NCBI GenBank assembly: GCA_023935145.1
Contig: CM043699.1
Span: forward strand, 62,166,138 to 62,230,137
DNA from: Bretschneidera sinensis
Taxonomy: Eukaryota; Streptophyta; Magnoliopsida; Brassicales; Akaniaceae
DNA: 64,000 nucleotides
Direction of reading: 5' to 3'
Below are positions 34,200-44,740 of the stretch, in pieces (position 1 is the stretch's first letter; each line of letters begins with the position of its first letter). The notes beneath the pieces are model-generated. The model was not told the DNA's origin, made no database searches, and worked only from the letters and a program-made list of their open reading frames with translations. A program made the position numbers and the translations under genes.

Positions 34200-35165
34200 T
34201 GGCCCGTTTGGTTGGAGGGATTAAAGTGAGATTGGACAAAATCAATCCCACGCAAATAGTGTATCCCATGTTTGATTCAAGGACTCACTATGCATTGGAG
34301 ATTATATTGGGATTCACTTAATCCTTATCCCACTTTTTTTTTTCGGTGGTATAGATTTTATCCCAGACATTTGAGACTAATATTTCCTTTCCCTTCCTTT
34401 TTTACCCCTAACTGATTAGCCTTTTCTCTTCTCATTCATCTTTAGAGTCATGTTTTTTTGCTTCAATCTTCTTTCTTCTTTTTCTTCATTCTTCTTCTTT
34501 CATCTGGGCTGATCTACCCAAATCTGCACATGGCAGCCACCACGCAAGGCCACATAATGCCGCGCAAGATAGTCATGTGTAGCTGCTGTGAACCTGCCAT
34601 TTGTAGTGCACAACTGTTTGTGCTTCAATTTTTAGCGTAAACAGATTTTGGCTCTTTTAATTTGATGGTTGAGCTTTTCTTTATTTTCCACAGCTTTAAG
34701 ACATGAGAGATATTTATTATGGATGCTTTGATATTTTAGGTGGTGAAGATTTTTGAGATATTTAGGAAGATTGATGATTAGTTTTGGTTTGGTATTGGCT
34801 ACAAAAGATATGAGTAGTAAACAATGGAGATGGGTTCTAGGTTTGATATACATATTTGATGTTGCTAGCTGCCAATTTCGTGGTTAAGTATGTTGTAAAC
34901 TATGGCTGCCAATTTCGTGTTTTATTTTGTTGTAAACTGTAGAGATGGGTTCTAGAGTTTGTGGAGAGAAATTAGGTTGGTTTGGGATGATAAATAGTAA
35001 AAGGTGAAATTATCTTTTGATTTATTATTTTACTTTAATACTAATTAATCAATCATATAAACCAAATATAAAATTAAGATAGTATCACTTTAATCTTTTG
35101 TAAACTTATCTCACTACAACCTCAATTTTATTCCAAAATTATCATATCCGTAAACCAAATAAACT
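34200..35165. mobile_element. Possible non-autonomous DNA transposon (GTTTGGTT ends)
   Basis: The left edge 'ggcccgtttggttggagggatt' and the right edge, reversed, 'tatttggtttacggatatg' share GTTTGGTT-like termini common in plant hAT and Harbinger MITE families, and the inside shares 'gattaaagtga' in inverted orientation. TIRs are weak and no TSD was confirmed. No protein is encoded. Confidence 0.3.
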
Positions 35166-35519
35166 ATAGTAGAATTACAACAAAAGAGAGTATGTAGTAC
35201 AAAACAAAAGAGAACAACAGTATATTTACAAAACTTACAAACCATCTTGGTTCTATTTACACTAAAAAAAAGTTTCAAATTCTGAGTACCCATCACCTCT
35301 AAAGAGTGCAGTCTGACTTTCTCTTGAGTGAACCTTTTGTAAAGAGAACACTTGCAGTATCTTGTGCCAAATTCGAAAGAGATATCTTTTGATAAAAGAA
35401 ATCAAAGTAATTTATCTGGTTGGGATACATAAATTTTCCATTCAAGGAAATTAAAATCTTTAAAAGATCAATTCTTGGTTTCTTGTTTTGGAGGGCTGCA
35501 CTTCTGTTTTCACCCAATC

Positions 35520-35760
35520 TCAAGGGAGTACGACCTTATCCCATTTTATTGATTTAGAAACGGTGGCATTTGATCTTACATTTGACTAAAACAGAATGGT
35601 TTGTCCAAGTGGGCTTTCTTTTAAAGCTTTGTCTGCATACGGACTGAAAATGATCTTGTAATGGACTATATAACTAAATATAAGAGGTTGAACACCTAAC
35701 ATCATTTCATCCCCATTTGTCTTTATATATGCCATTAAGGAATGCAATTTTGTTGACTGT
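35520..35760 (-). pseudogene. Broken copy of the viral movement-protein-like gene (C-terminal third)
   Basis: The minus strand matches the C-terminal part of the ORF at 47,062-47,778. It shares IKTNGDEMMLGVQPLIFSY, KALKESPLGQTILF and SNVRSNATVSKSIKWDK. A stop follows QTILF at 35,586-35,588, and the homology changes frame or is lost after SIKWDK. The N-terminal two-thirds are missing: upstream of about 35,763 the sequence is the repeat block also found at 46,437-46,760. It is a clear pseudogene, and the two loci are paralogues. Confidence 0.75.
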
Positions 35761-35765
35761 TGAGA

Positions 35766-36031
35766 GGTTTTCAGGCAAATTATAATCCGCCCCACCAGGT
35801 GGTAGGCAAGTTTACAGGTTGAATCTGCCCCACCAGACAAGTATTGGGGTAAATTACATAGATAGACAACAGGTTGTTTTTCAAGTTGAATCTGCATGAA
35901 TTTTGTCCTCTCCTTTGTAAACTCTCTCATAACATAAATAGGTGTGTGGTGAAGAATAAAACTAAGCAAAGAAAGCAAACAAAAATTTCAAATTCTTCGT
36001 ATTTCTTCTTTTCTCTCTCTACTTTCAATAT
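35766..36031 (+). repeat. Dispersed repeat block with GGGGCAGATT motifs and TATA-like box, copy 1
   Basis: Shares with 46,437-46,760 the sequence 'gagaggttttcaggcaaattataatc.gccccaccagg', 'attacat.ga.agacaacagg', 'cctcctttgtaaa.tctct', 'aaataggtg.gtggtgaag' and 'aaaatttcaaattcttc'. On the plus strand 'ataaataggtg' near 35,935 looks like a core promoter. It sits where the missing part of the movement-protein copy should be. Confidence 0.6.
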
Positions 36032-36593
36032 GGTATTTTGCTCATCCTGAAGGTTCATCACCTTGGGATAACATACACTAAAATTAGTATATTACTGAAT
36101 CAGGCCCAAAAAATACAATAATCCACGTCGTACATAGCAGTGAGATCACCGGTCAACTTACCTTTCGAGAGCGCCAGCACTGTTGCTATTCATGTTGCCG
36201 TTCACAACGCCGTTGATTGTGCCGGCTTACAATGTCATCACGGCGGTCAACTATTCCACGTTGTGTTCTTGCCCACGGAGTTAACTCCCACTGAGTTGAC
36301 CCATTCAAAATCAGTGCATCTGTTTTTATATTTTGTTATCGTTTAGCTTATATTGCTACATTGGGCTTTCTCTCTCCAGCACATACGATTATATATACAA
36401 ATCAAAACATATTCCCATCCTTTTCATTATTGCTTCTTCAACTATTTTATTTTCTATTACAAAGTAACAATGGGAAGTATTATCACTAAGGATTTTGCCC
36501 ACCCTATTGATGAGGTTCTTGATGGACTCAGTTATTCGTAATGGTTATCTTCCATGTGCAATTTCCTCATTGGGGCCAAACTTTGACGAGTTG
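36032..36593. other. Unassigned sequence left of the copia fragment
   Basis: Short ORFs only. The part from about 36,471 may be the start of the copia gag leader (ATG at 36,471 opens 23 codons), but similarity is not clear. Confidence 0.35.
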
Positions 36594-36755
36594 TCACTAG
36601 AGAACGAACCAAGCTCGTTCAAGACAAAGAGAACAATAAGTCCAATAGTGCTTTTGTTGACCGCCTCGAAGATTGGGATAGTGCAAATCACTGAATCCTT
36701 ACATGGTTTCACAACACCACCATTCCAATTATCCAGATGCATTTTGGTCGGTTTG
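36594..36755 (+). pseudogene. Ty1/copia gag fragment, left part (split by G3)
   Basis: The plus strand reads NSAFVDRLEDWDSANH, stop, ILTWFHNTTIPIIQMHFGRF, a decayed copia Gag (UBN2 type). The frame continues across the G3 insertion as DIAKLA from 41,974 after removing one GTTTG copy. This shows that G3 inserted into this element. Confidence 0.75.
36751..36755. repeat. G3 target-site duplication, left copy (GTTTG)
   Basis: GTTTG precedes the LTR. The same pentamer follows the other LTR at 41,974-41,978. Confidence 0.88.
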
Positions 36756-37209
36756 TGATGCCGAGCAGAATAGCGATTATTCTGTAGGCTAGTCGAACAG
36801 ATCGTTCACAGCGAGTAACACAAGAAAAACCCTAAAAAAAAAATGTAGAAAAACAGCTCTGATGTTTATTTAAAATTATGCAAATTCAATGATAATGTTT
36901 ACGAAACCCCAACACTTTATTTATAAGGTCGAAACAAAATAGGAAAAAATAAATTAAGGCTGAAATTAAAATAACTAAAATAAAAAGTTTCCTAAAAACA
37001 TTAAACTGCCAATTTGAGGGCTTAAACGTCGTTTTTTGGCTTAAAAATGTCGAGACTGATTAATCAAGTTTTGTTTATTGGCCCGTTTCCAATTAGATTA
37101 AGGTCTATTAGGCCTGATCTGAGCCCGTAGCCCGTTCTAGGCAGTCCACCTGTCAGTTCTGTGCTGATCTGCCAACTCTGCATCATCTGACTTGGATCCT
37201 CCTGTGTCA
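36756..37209 (-). repeat. G3 3' LTR
   Basis: Plus view TGATGCCGAGCAG..CCTGTGTCA. It pairs with 41,519-41,973. The last coding codons of pol (stop at 37,137) lie inside it. Confidence 0.9.
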
Positions 37210-38169
37210 GTCGCCTCGGGTTGGAAAGAACTCGTCCTCGAGTTCACAATAGCTTCATCGGTATCCTCAAAACAATGACTCAGGTGTTTCACATTAAATA
37301 CATCAAAAGTTTTCAGATAACTGGGTAGGCGTAGTCTGTAGGCGTTATCATTGATCTTCTGCAAGATCTCACAGGGTCCAATCTTTCGCTCCTTAAGCTT
37401 ATTATACTCTCCCACGGGAAAACGATCACGAGTTAATACTGCCCAAACAAAATCACCAACATCAAAAAGTACCTGACGACGGTGACTGTCGCTCTGAGCC
37501 TTGTACTTAGCATTACTGTCGTGAATGGCTAGCTTCACCTGCTCATGGATATCCCGAAGATGTTCTGCCATCTCATCTGCCTTGGGATTTAATCGACCCA
37601 CTCGTGGAATAGGGGCTAAGTCAAGCACTCCGGATGGATTCTGACCATACACAATCTCAAATGGGCTCATTCTTGTGGTTCTGTTTTTCGACCTGTTATA
37701 GGCAAATTCTGCTTGAGGTAATGCGAGATCCCACTGCTTCGGTTTAGTTCCTGCTAAGCTCCTCAAAAGGTTTCCCAAACTTTGGCTCACCACCTCGGTC
37801 TGACCATCTGTTTGAGGATGATAGGCGCTGCTAAAATTTAACTTCGTCCCTAGTTTCTCCCATAAACTCTTCCAGAACTGACTCATGAACTTGGTGTCAC
37901 GATCTGAAGTGATGGATCGGGGAACACCATGCAAACGCACAATCTCCTTGAAGTAAAGATGAGCGATGCTGGTAGCATCCATTGTCTTTCTACAAGGTAT
38001 GAAATGGACTATCTTGGAAAATCTGTCAACCACAACCAAAATAGAATCCGAGCCTCGTTGGGTACGGGGTAAGCCCAACACAAAGTCCATACTAACATCA
38101 AACCAAGGGGCTTTAGGTACAGGTAAGGGTGTGTACAGACTCGCATTAGTGAGAACTCCCTTAGATCGT
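37137..38169 (-). pseudogene. int: G3 integrase and C-terminal region
   Basis: From the TAA at 38,169-38,171 the frame is open to the natural stop at 37,137. The integrase core shows MDFVLGLPRTQRGSDSILV, TSDRDTKFMSQFWKSLW and HPQTDGQTEV, covering the D,D-E triad. A GPY/F-like module (GPCEILQKINDNAYRL) and the typical CRM ending (KTFDVFNVKHLSHCFEDTDE, then NSRTSSFQPE) follow. The ORF runs through the PPT into the 3' LTR. The zinc-binding region lies just upstream in the neighbouring segment. The catalytic motifs are intact here, but the upstream stops prevent a full polyprotein. Confidence 0.9.
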
Positions 38170-38171
38170 TA

Positions 38172-40226
38172 GCACACATAACAACGCTCCACATGATGAG
38201 CCACGTCACTGGTTAATTTGAGCCAATAATAGTTAGAGGAAATCAGGGCCAATGTCTTGTCTCGCCCAAAGTGACCTTCATTATGAAGTTCACTAATAAT
38301 CTGCTGCCTTAGTGAACAATCTGGAACGCACAACTGTAATCCACGAAATAGATAACCGTTATGCAAAATAAAATCATGTCGTTGACCAGTAGTTACCTCC
38401 TGAATTATCCTCCCGAAGGAAAGATCTGCAGCATACATATCGGAGAAGACCTCAAATCCCACAATTCTGGTGCTCATGGTGGTGATAAGTAATGTACGAC
38501 GGCTTAGTGCATCTGCGACACGGTTCAGACTTCCTGCTTGGTGCCTCAGTGCAAACGTGAATTCCTGCAAGTACGCCACTCAATTGGTATGCCGCCTACT
38601 CAGCTTGTGTTGGCAATTGATGTACTTCAGGGCCTCATGATCAGTGATAAGAATAAATTCCCTCTACACTAGGTAATGACGCCAATGTTTCAGGGACTGA
38701 ACTATGGCATAGAATTCCAGATCATAGGTGGAGTAATTCTTTTTTTATCCTGATAACTTCTCACTAAAAAAAGCTACTGGTCGACCTTCTTGACTTAGAA
38801 CACCACCAATACCAACTCCAGATGCATCACAATTTACCTCAAACACCTTTTCGAAATCAGGAAGTGCTAAAACTGGTGCCTCTGTCATCTTCTGTTTGAC
38901 CAGTTGAAAGCTGGTTTCTGCCTCCTCGGACCACTGAAAATCACACCCCTTAAGGCACTCTGTGATAGGAGCAATCAAAGTGCTGAAATTTCTAATGAAC
39001 CGGCGGTAGAAGGAAGCCAATCCATGGAAACTTCTTACATCGTGCAAGGTCCTCGGTGTGGGCCATTCCAAGATAGCATCTACCTTCGACTGATCTGCTT
39101 GAACACCATCAGTAGATACCACAAAACCCAAAAAAGTAATAGAAGTAGTGAAGAAAGAACACTTCTTCTAATTGACGTACAGACGCTCTATCCTCAACAA
39201 ATTAAAAACAGCACAGAGGTGCTCAAAATGTGACTCCCTCGTCAGACTATAAATGAGGATGTCATCGAAGTAAACTACAACAAACTTCCCTATGAAAGGC
39301 CGTAAAACCTGATGCATGAACCTCATAAATGTGCTGGGCGCATTGGACAGCCCAAAAGGCATGACCATCCATTCATACAGCCCATGCTGCGTCTTAAATG
39401 CTGTCTTCCACTCATCTCCAGGCCTTATTCTGATCTGGTGGTATCCACTCCTAAAGTCAATTTTGGAGAAGACTCTAGAAACGGATAGCTGGTCTAACAT
39501 ATCATCCAGGCGGGGAATTGGGAACCGGTATTTCACTGTGATCCTATTGATGGCTCTGCTATCAACACACATACGCCAAGAACCATCCTTCTTCGGCACT
39601 AGTAGGGCAGGAACCGCACATGGGCTCATACTCTCACGGACGTAACCTCTCTCCAACAACTCTACCACCTGTCGCTGCAACTCTTCAGATTCCTTGGGGC
39701 TGTGGCGATACACCAGTCGATTAGGCAAACTGGACCCTGGAACAAGGTTGATCTGATGCTGAATGTCCCTCATAGGTGGTAACCTATGAGGAAGATCCTC
39801 TGGCATAAGGTCAGAAAACTCTGCCATCAGCTGCTGCACTTCGGCTGGTAATTCTGGATTCAGATCTGCTGCACTATTCCCACAAGGTAGCAGAGCATAA
39901 ACCACATCTACATGCTCAACCTCTGCTAAAAACTTGAACATCGAAAGCAGATTAATATTATTGGAAATCGGGGTAGGAGTGATTCCTTCCCGAAAAGGTG
40001 CCAACACAATCTTCTTCCCTTTGATGCTAAGGGAGTATGTATTTTTTCGCCCATCATGAATAACATTACGGTCATACTGCCAAGGCCTGCCTAACAATAC
40101 ATGAAAAGCATCCATACATACAACATCACACCAAGCATTATCGAAATATCTCTTACCAATCGAAAAAGAAACTAGGCAACGCCTATCTACTGTTACCTCA
40201 CTGCCTTTATTCAGTCAAGACAATTT
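38172..40226 (-). pseudogene. pol: G3 reverse transcriptase-RNase H region, several in-frame stops
   Basis: Same frame as gag. The RT has [47 protein letters not shown] and the catalytic YFDDIL near 39,252-39,269. RNase H has [25 protein letters not shown] and HQAGSLNRVADALSRR, and it is followed by the integrase HHCC region (HNEGHFGRDKT, CYVC). Stops on the minus strand lie at 40,215 (TGA), 39,168 (TAG), 38,745 (TAA), 38,664 (TAG) and 38,580 (TGA). Judged against family consensus, 38,664 replaces Gln and 40,215 and 38,580 replace Trp. Confidence 0.9.
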
Positions 40227-41468
40227 CTACGGCTTAGGATGACGATCTGTTTTCAACTGTAGTTTCTGGACAGCCTCTTCAGACACCACATTCTCACAAC
40301 TGCCACTATCTATGATCATCTTGCAGACTTTATCGGCAACTGTACAGGTTGTGTGAAAAATATTAGTCCTCAACCAATCGTCCCTTGAATTGCCCTTGGG
40401 GGTCAGTAGGCTCTTACGAACGACCAAGGTCTCATGGCCATCCCCATACAATACATCCCCATACTCATCATCGTCATACATAGGCTCCCCAATCTCCTCA
40501 GTTTTGTCTACTCCATCTTCCTCAATCAGTAGATTTTTACCTTTATTACTAGCAGGCTTCCTGCACTCAGGTGATTTATGCCCATGTTCACCACATCTGA
40601 AACATCTAATATTCAGGTTAGGGTTACCTTGAGGTGGCTGCTAGACAGGACGGGATTCCTGAGGGTGAACTGGCCGGTTATTTTGATCGCCTCTGTTCAA
40701 TGGCCTCTTGTTCTGCTGTTTCTCCATCGCAAGTGCACGCTGATATGCCTCTGAAACTGTCCACAACGAGTGAAGGCTGAGGACATCCTGTAGGGGCTGC
40801 TGTAATCCCCCCAAATATCGTGCCACCATCTGCTCCTCTGTTTCAGATAAGTCGTTTCGGGCAATCAACTGATAGAATTCCTCCGTGTAATCATCCACGG
40901 ATCTCGTGCCCTGCCTCAACGAATGAAGACACTGAAACAAGGTCTAAGTGTAACCGAAAGGGAGGAAGTGACCCTTCATCTTCTCCCAATTTGTAATCTT
41001 GGCTTTGCCTTGCCGATCACGCGAACGCCTCAACTGCTCCCACCACGCAGATGCTCTGCCCTTCAATTTGATGGCGACCAGTTTCACCTTCACACGATCT
41101 GAGACTTCCTTGTACTAAAAAATACGCTCCACTTCATTCAACCAATCAACGAATCCCTCGGCCTGTAACGTACCAGAAAACTCGGGCAGATCTACTCTGA
41201 ATTCGAGGTCCCCATAACATTCTTCCCGACCACGGTGCTCCCAGAATCGAGCAGGATTGTGATGTGGTTTTTCAGAACTGGAACTGGAATCTGAATCATG
41301 ATCTTCAATCTCACGATCTCCGAAATTTTGCTCCGCTAGACGCTGGGTTAACTCGGCAACTTGTCTCTGTAAATCCTTAATCATCGCATTCTGAACGTTA
41401 CGATCACGACGTGGGGCTTCCTCGTTCGGAACCTGCTCGCGACGACCACGACCACGACCACCAGCCAT
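40227..41468 (-). pseudogene. gag: G3 gag and protease region, four in-frame stops
   Basis: Starts at ATG 41,468 with MAGGRGRGRREQV, a coiled-coil-like stretch (MIKDLQRQVAELTQRLAEQN) and an acidic Ser-rich segment. The gag core follows (VDLPEFSGTLQAEGFVDWLN, ASAWWEQLRR). One CCHC knuckle, CFRCGEHGHKSPEC, lies near 40,563-40,606, and the protease motif IIDSGSCENVVS near 40,277-40,315. TAG stops lie at 41,115, 40,944, 40,641 and 40,227. All parts keep one frame. Confidence 0.9.
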
Positions 41469-41504
41469 GGAACTGATGAAATCTTGCCCTAGGAAAACGC
41501 AGAA

Positions 41505-41516
41505 GCTTTGATACCA
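41505..41516 (-). other. G3 primer-binding site
   Basis: Plus 'gctttgatacca' is the complement of TGGTATCAAAGC, an initiator-Met PBS with one change, two bases from the 5' LTR. Confidence 0.8.
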
Positions 41517-41518
41517 AC

Positions 41519-41973
41519 TGACGCCTAGCAGAATAGCGATTATTCTGCAGGCTATTCGAACAGATCGTTCACAGGGAGTAACACAAGAAAAACCCTAAAA
41601 AAAACAATGTAGAGAAACAGCTCTGATGTTTATTTAAAATTATGCAAATTCAATGATAATGTTTACGAAACCCTAAGACCTTATTTATAAGGTCGAAACA
41701 AAATAGGAAAAAATAAATTAAGGCTGAAATTAAAATAACTAAAACAAAAAGTTTCCTAAAAACATTAAACTACCAATTTGAGGGCTTAAACGTCGTTTTT
41801 TGGCTTAAAAATGTCGAGGCTGGTTAATCAGGTTTTGTTCATTGGCCCATTTCCAATTAGACTAAGGTCTTTCGGGCCTGATCTGAGCCCGTGGCCCGTT
41901 CTAGGCAGTCCACCTGTCAGTTCTGCGCTGATCTGCCAACTCTGCATCATCTGACTTGGATCCTCCTGCGTCA
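41519..41973 (-). repeat. G3 5' LTR
   Basis: Plus view TGACGCCTAGCAG..CCTGCGTCA, matching 36,756-37,209. It is followed by the TSD GTTTG at 41,974-41,978. Confidence 0.9.
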
Positions 41974-43500
41974 GTTTGACATAGCTAAATTAGCTTGTTT
42001 ATAGCTTGCTCGTCGCCATACTACCTCTAACCTTGCCGATTAGTATCAACTCATGAGTATGCTTGCCCATCTCCGTCAAGAACTAGGTCAAGCTATTAAT
42101 GAGTTTTATAGTAAAATGAGTCGTTTATAGGCCTTGTTGGTTGCTTTAGATCCTGTTATTGAGTCTTCTGTTGACATTAAAAGGTACAATAAACACTATG
42201 AAAGGTTTTGTCTCATTTTGTTCTTCGTGGCTCTTTGCAATGAATATGAGGCCACTAGGGCTTCTCTTTTGCACCGCCAACCTCTTCCCACTCTTGATGT
42301 TGCTCTTGTTAAGTTGACTCTTTTTTTTAAACGAGTCGTAGCTTGCACTTCTGAGATGGTCATAACTTGCACTCCTAATCTTAGCACTCCTTCAACGAAT
42401 GCATCCTTTAAGCATCCTCCCACATCTGTACCAACAAAACCGAGCAACTTTTATGGTTCTTGGTACAACTATTGTGAGTAACATGGGCATTGAACTAGGC
42501 TTTGCAAGAAAAAGAAGGAAAAACTCCCGAGGGAATTTCTCCAACAACCGGGTTGTTGCTGCAACCAACATAAGATTCTCGAACTCTGAGTCTTCTCCTC
42601 ATGTAGTACCGCTTTCCCAGGTTGAGGCATTAGTCAATCGAATCCTATATCGTTCTAATTCCACCACCATCTTTGCGACCTCAAGTAATTCATGGTTATT
42701 TGATTATGGTTGTTTTCATCACACGACCTCTGATTCCACCTTACTCTGTAATAAATCTACTATCTTCAATGACCCTATCATTCATACAGTTGACGGTTCT
42801 CATATGCAATTCAATCACACAGGTTCTATTAACACCTTACAATTTAGTTTTCCTGATACTTTTCTTGTCCACAAACTTTCATTAAATCTTGTTTCTATTG
42901 GTCAACTGTGTGAACTTGATCTCGAATTACACTTCTCATGACATAGTTGTGTTTACGTAGGATCTTCAGATGGGTCAGCATGTTGGAACAGGGTGTAAGG
43001 TTGAAAATTTGTTCAAGCTTGTGTCCTTAAAGGTTCCTCTTTACCCCTCTACTACTGTTCAGACTTCTTTACCATTGCAACTCTGGCACACTAGGTTAGG
43101 TTATGCTTCATTATCTATAATTAGAACTCTCACCTCTAAAGGCGTTTTAGATTTTTTTTGTGATGATAAAAGTAATTGCATGTCCTGTCAGCTTAGAAAA
43201 TAATGTGCGCTTCCTTTTAATAAAAATGATTCTTTTTCCATTGTACCCTTTTGATTTAGTTTATTCAAATATTTGGGACCTTGCCCCTACCCCCACTATG
43301 GGAGGTGTTTTTCACTTTGTGATATTTGTGGATGACTTTACTCATTATACTTTCTTGTACTTATTTACACAACGGTTTGAACTTGTCAATATTTTTCGCA
43401 ATTTACTATTATGATCAAAGCTCAATTTTCTAAAAACATTAACGTTTTTCGATCTAATAACGCAACCAAATACATTGACTCATCTTTTCAGGCCATCTTA
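41974..43500 (+). pseudogene. Ty1/copia gag, protease and integrase remnant (right part)
   Basis: Continues the fragment at 36,594-36,755. Gag reads QYQLMSMLAHLRQELGQAIN and VALDPVIESS, then a damaged CCHC knuckle (YNYCE, stop, HGH, near 42,463-42,500). The protease motif is NSWLFDYGCFHHTT near 42,685-42,725, with Tyr in place of the usual Ser. GAG-preintegrase follows (LQLWHTRLGYASLSII), then CMSCQL and the integrase core start (NIWDLAPTPTMGGVFHFVI, FVDDFTHYTFLYLF). Stops and frameshifts are frequent. Homology fades at about 43,500, before RT. It is a dead copy. Confidence 0.82.
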
Positions 43501-43657
43501 TGTGGATATGGTATCAGAACCCATGGTTTGGGATCTTAACGGTCTTGAGTATACCCACAAAAAAAAAAAAAAGCAAAACACAAAAAAACCTAATTTTACT
43601 TTTGATTTTTGTTTTTTTGGCAAATTCTCCAATGTTGTCTGGTTTAATTTAAGGTGT
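43501..43657. other. Junction sequence with PBS-like motif and A-rich tract
   Basis: TGGTATCAGAACC at about 43,509 looks like an initiator-Met PBS with one change and is followed by a leader-like stretch and an A-rich run (43,558). No LTR lies before it, so the motif may be chance or a truncated second element. Confidence 0.3.
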
Positions 43658-43665
43658 TTTGTTTC

Positions 43666-44732
43666 TAGTGTTTTCAGAGGCGTGGGCGTTGGGCGAGGCG
43701 TTTTGCCTCAATGAGGTGAGGCGTAAACCCCGAGGCGTTGAGGCGTAAGCCTTTTGAAACGTTGAGGCATTTTGAAACTTTACTAATCTGAGTCAGCAGC
43801 TGGTACTAAGCGTAAAAAGCGCAATGCACGCTTGGGCGCACATTAGTGTGGCCAGCGAAAACCAGATAAGAAAGGTCCCTCCTTTTGCAATAAATAAAAT
43901 AAAACACAAAACAGGATAAACATAAGCATAAAAACCACTTTACAAGGCTGTACCACGCAGCTCTATCCCCATCCATGCATTCCCCACAAACCACCCTCCA
44001 CGTGTTCCAAAAGCAAGACTTAATCCAACTTAACGGTCATGATTGTGAGTGTAAACCTAGAACCATAGTGCGCACTGTATATACAGTAGTTTAGAGTATA
44101 GATAGCGGTTTACATAAAATTGTGGGCTTCAAGATTCTTTGGAAGTTGTAAGTTATAGAGAAAGAGAGAGACAATCTTAGAGAGAGAGAGAGAGATCATG
44201 GCGAGTATGCAGGAGATAAGGGTAATGAGGAGTGAGAGTATGAAGCAGGAGAGTCCAAGGAGTGAGATGTCGAGTCCAGAGGCAAAGCTGGGGATTCAGG
44301 TAGAGGATCTGTGGGATGTGCAAGAGCCACAGCTCTCTCCCACTGAAAAGCTCAACGCTTGCTTTTAGAGCATCCCTGTTTCTGCCTTCCCTCCTGCCCC
44401 ATCCACTTCTTGTTTGAAAATCATCACATGCAGCGGCGACTCTGCTGACAAAGATGATCTCGATATCTCCGAGGTATCTGATCACTTCATGATTCTTTGT
44501 TTTTCTTCACTCATTTTCCTTTTCCTTTGACTTTTGTATTCTATTCTTGATTCTATCGGTTTTTTTTCCTTTAATCTGTTTTGGTTGGCATCTGATCACT
44601 TCTTGTCTGAAAATTGCACTAGGCGTAAGCTCAGACGTCCAGGGTGTAAAAGGCGTACGCCCAGCCTAGACCAGAAAAACGATCACGCCCAAAAATGCCT
44701 CGGAGCGTCCAAAAACGCCCTTCAAAACACTG
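43666..44732. mobile_element. hAT-type non-autonomous transposon carrying a captured host exon
   Basis: Perfect 8-bp TSDs TTTGTTTC flank it (43,658-43,665 and 44,733-44,740). Ends are TAGTGTTTTCAGAGGCG on the left and, reversed, CAGTGTTTTGAAGGGCG on the right, a hAT-like imperfect TIR. Subterminal regions are full of 'aggcgt' and 'acgcc' motifs on both sides. No transposase is encoded. The middle (about 44,040-44,560) is unrelated host sequence containing an SnRK1 gamma-subunit exon with its 5' UTR. Confidence 0.85.
44198..44473 (+). pseudogene. KING1-like SnRK1 regulatory gamma-subunit, first-exon fragment
   Basis: ATG at 44,198 opens MASMQEIRVMRSESMKQ, then SSPEAKLGIQVEDLWD and PQLSPTEKLNACF, a TAG at 44,366-44,368, then SIPVSAFP. 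This order matches the N-terminus of the plant SNF1-related kinase regulatory subunit gamma-1 (KING1), a CBS-domain protein. Glu is expected where the stop is, so one change (GAG to TAG) would explain it. After SAFP the match weakens, and the open frame ends at a donor-like GAG/GTATCTG at 44,474. A GA-rich 5' UTR precedes the ATG. The CBS domains are absent. It lies wholly inside the hAT element, so it is a transposon-captured fragment and not the resident gene. Confidence 0.8.
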
Positions 44733-44740
44733 TTTGTTTC

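Larger units (their letters stand above)
36756..41973 (-). mobile_element. G3: full-length CRM-type Ty3/gypsy chromovirus
   Basis: A complete 5,218-bp element on the minus strand: 5' LTR 41,519-41,973, PBS 41,505-41,516, one gag-pol frame 41,468 to 37,137, 3' LTR 36,756-37,209, TSD GTTTG on both sides. The frame enters the 3' LTR by about 72 nt, and no canonical chromodomain is seen. Both traits are known for the CRM (centromeric retrotransposon) clade. LTRs (454 and 455 bp) differ at roughly 20 positions by eye, mostly transitions. Ten in-frame stops and no frameshift break the polyprotein. Confidence 0.92.

Noticed and set aside
34458..34640. 60-codon plus ORF
   Set aside because: Short, starts in a T-rich run, with no recognisable similarity.
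43508..43521. TGGTATCAGAACC as a PBS of another retroelement
   Set aside because: No LTR precedes it and it lies at the edge of copia coding sequence; noted only as a PBS-like motif.
44177..44485. 102-codon minus-strand ORF in the hAT element
   Set aside because: It is the antisense shadow of the KING1-like exon, which reads on the plus strand.
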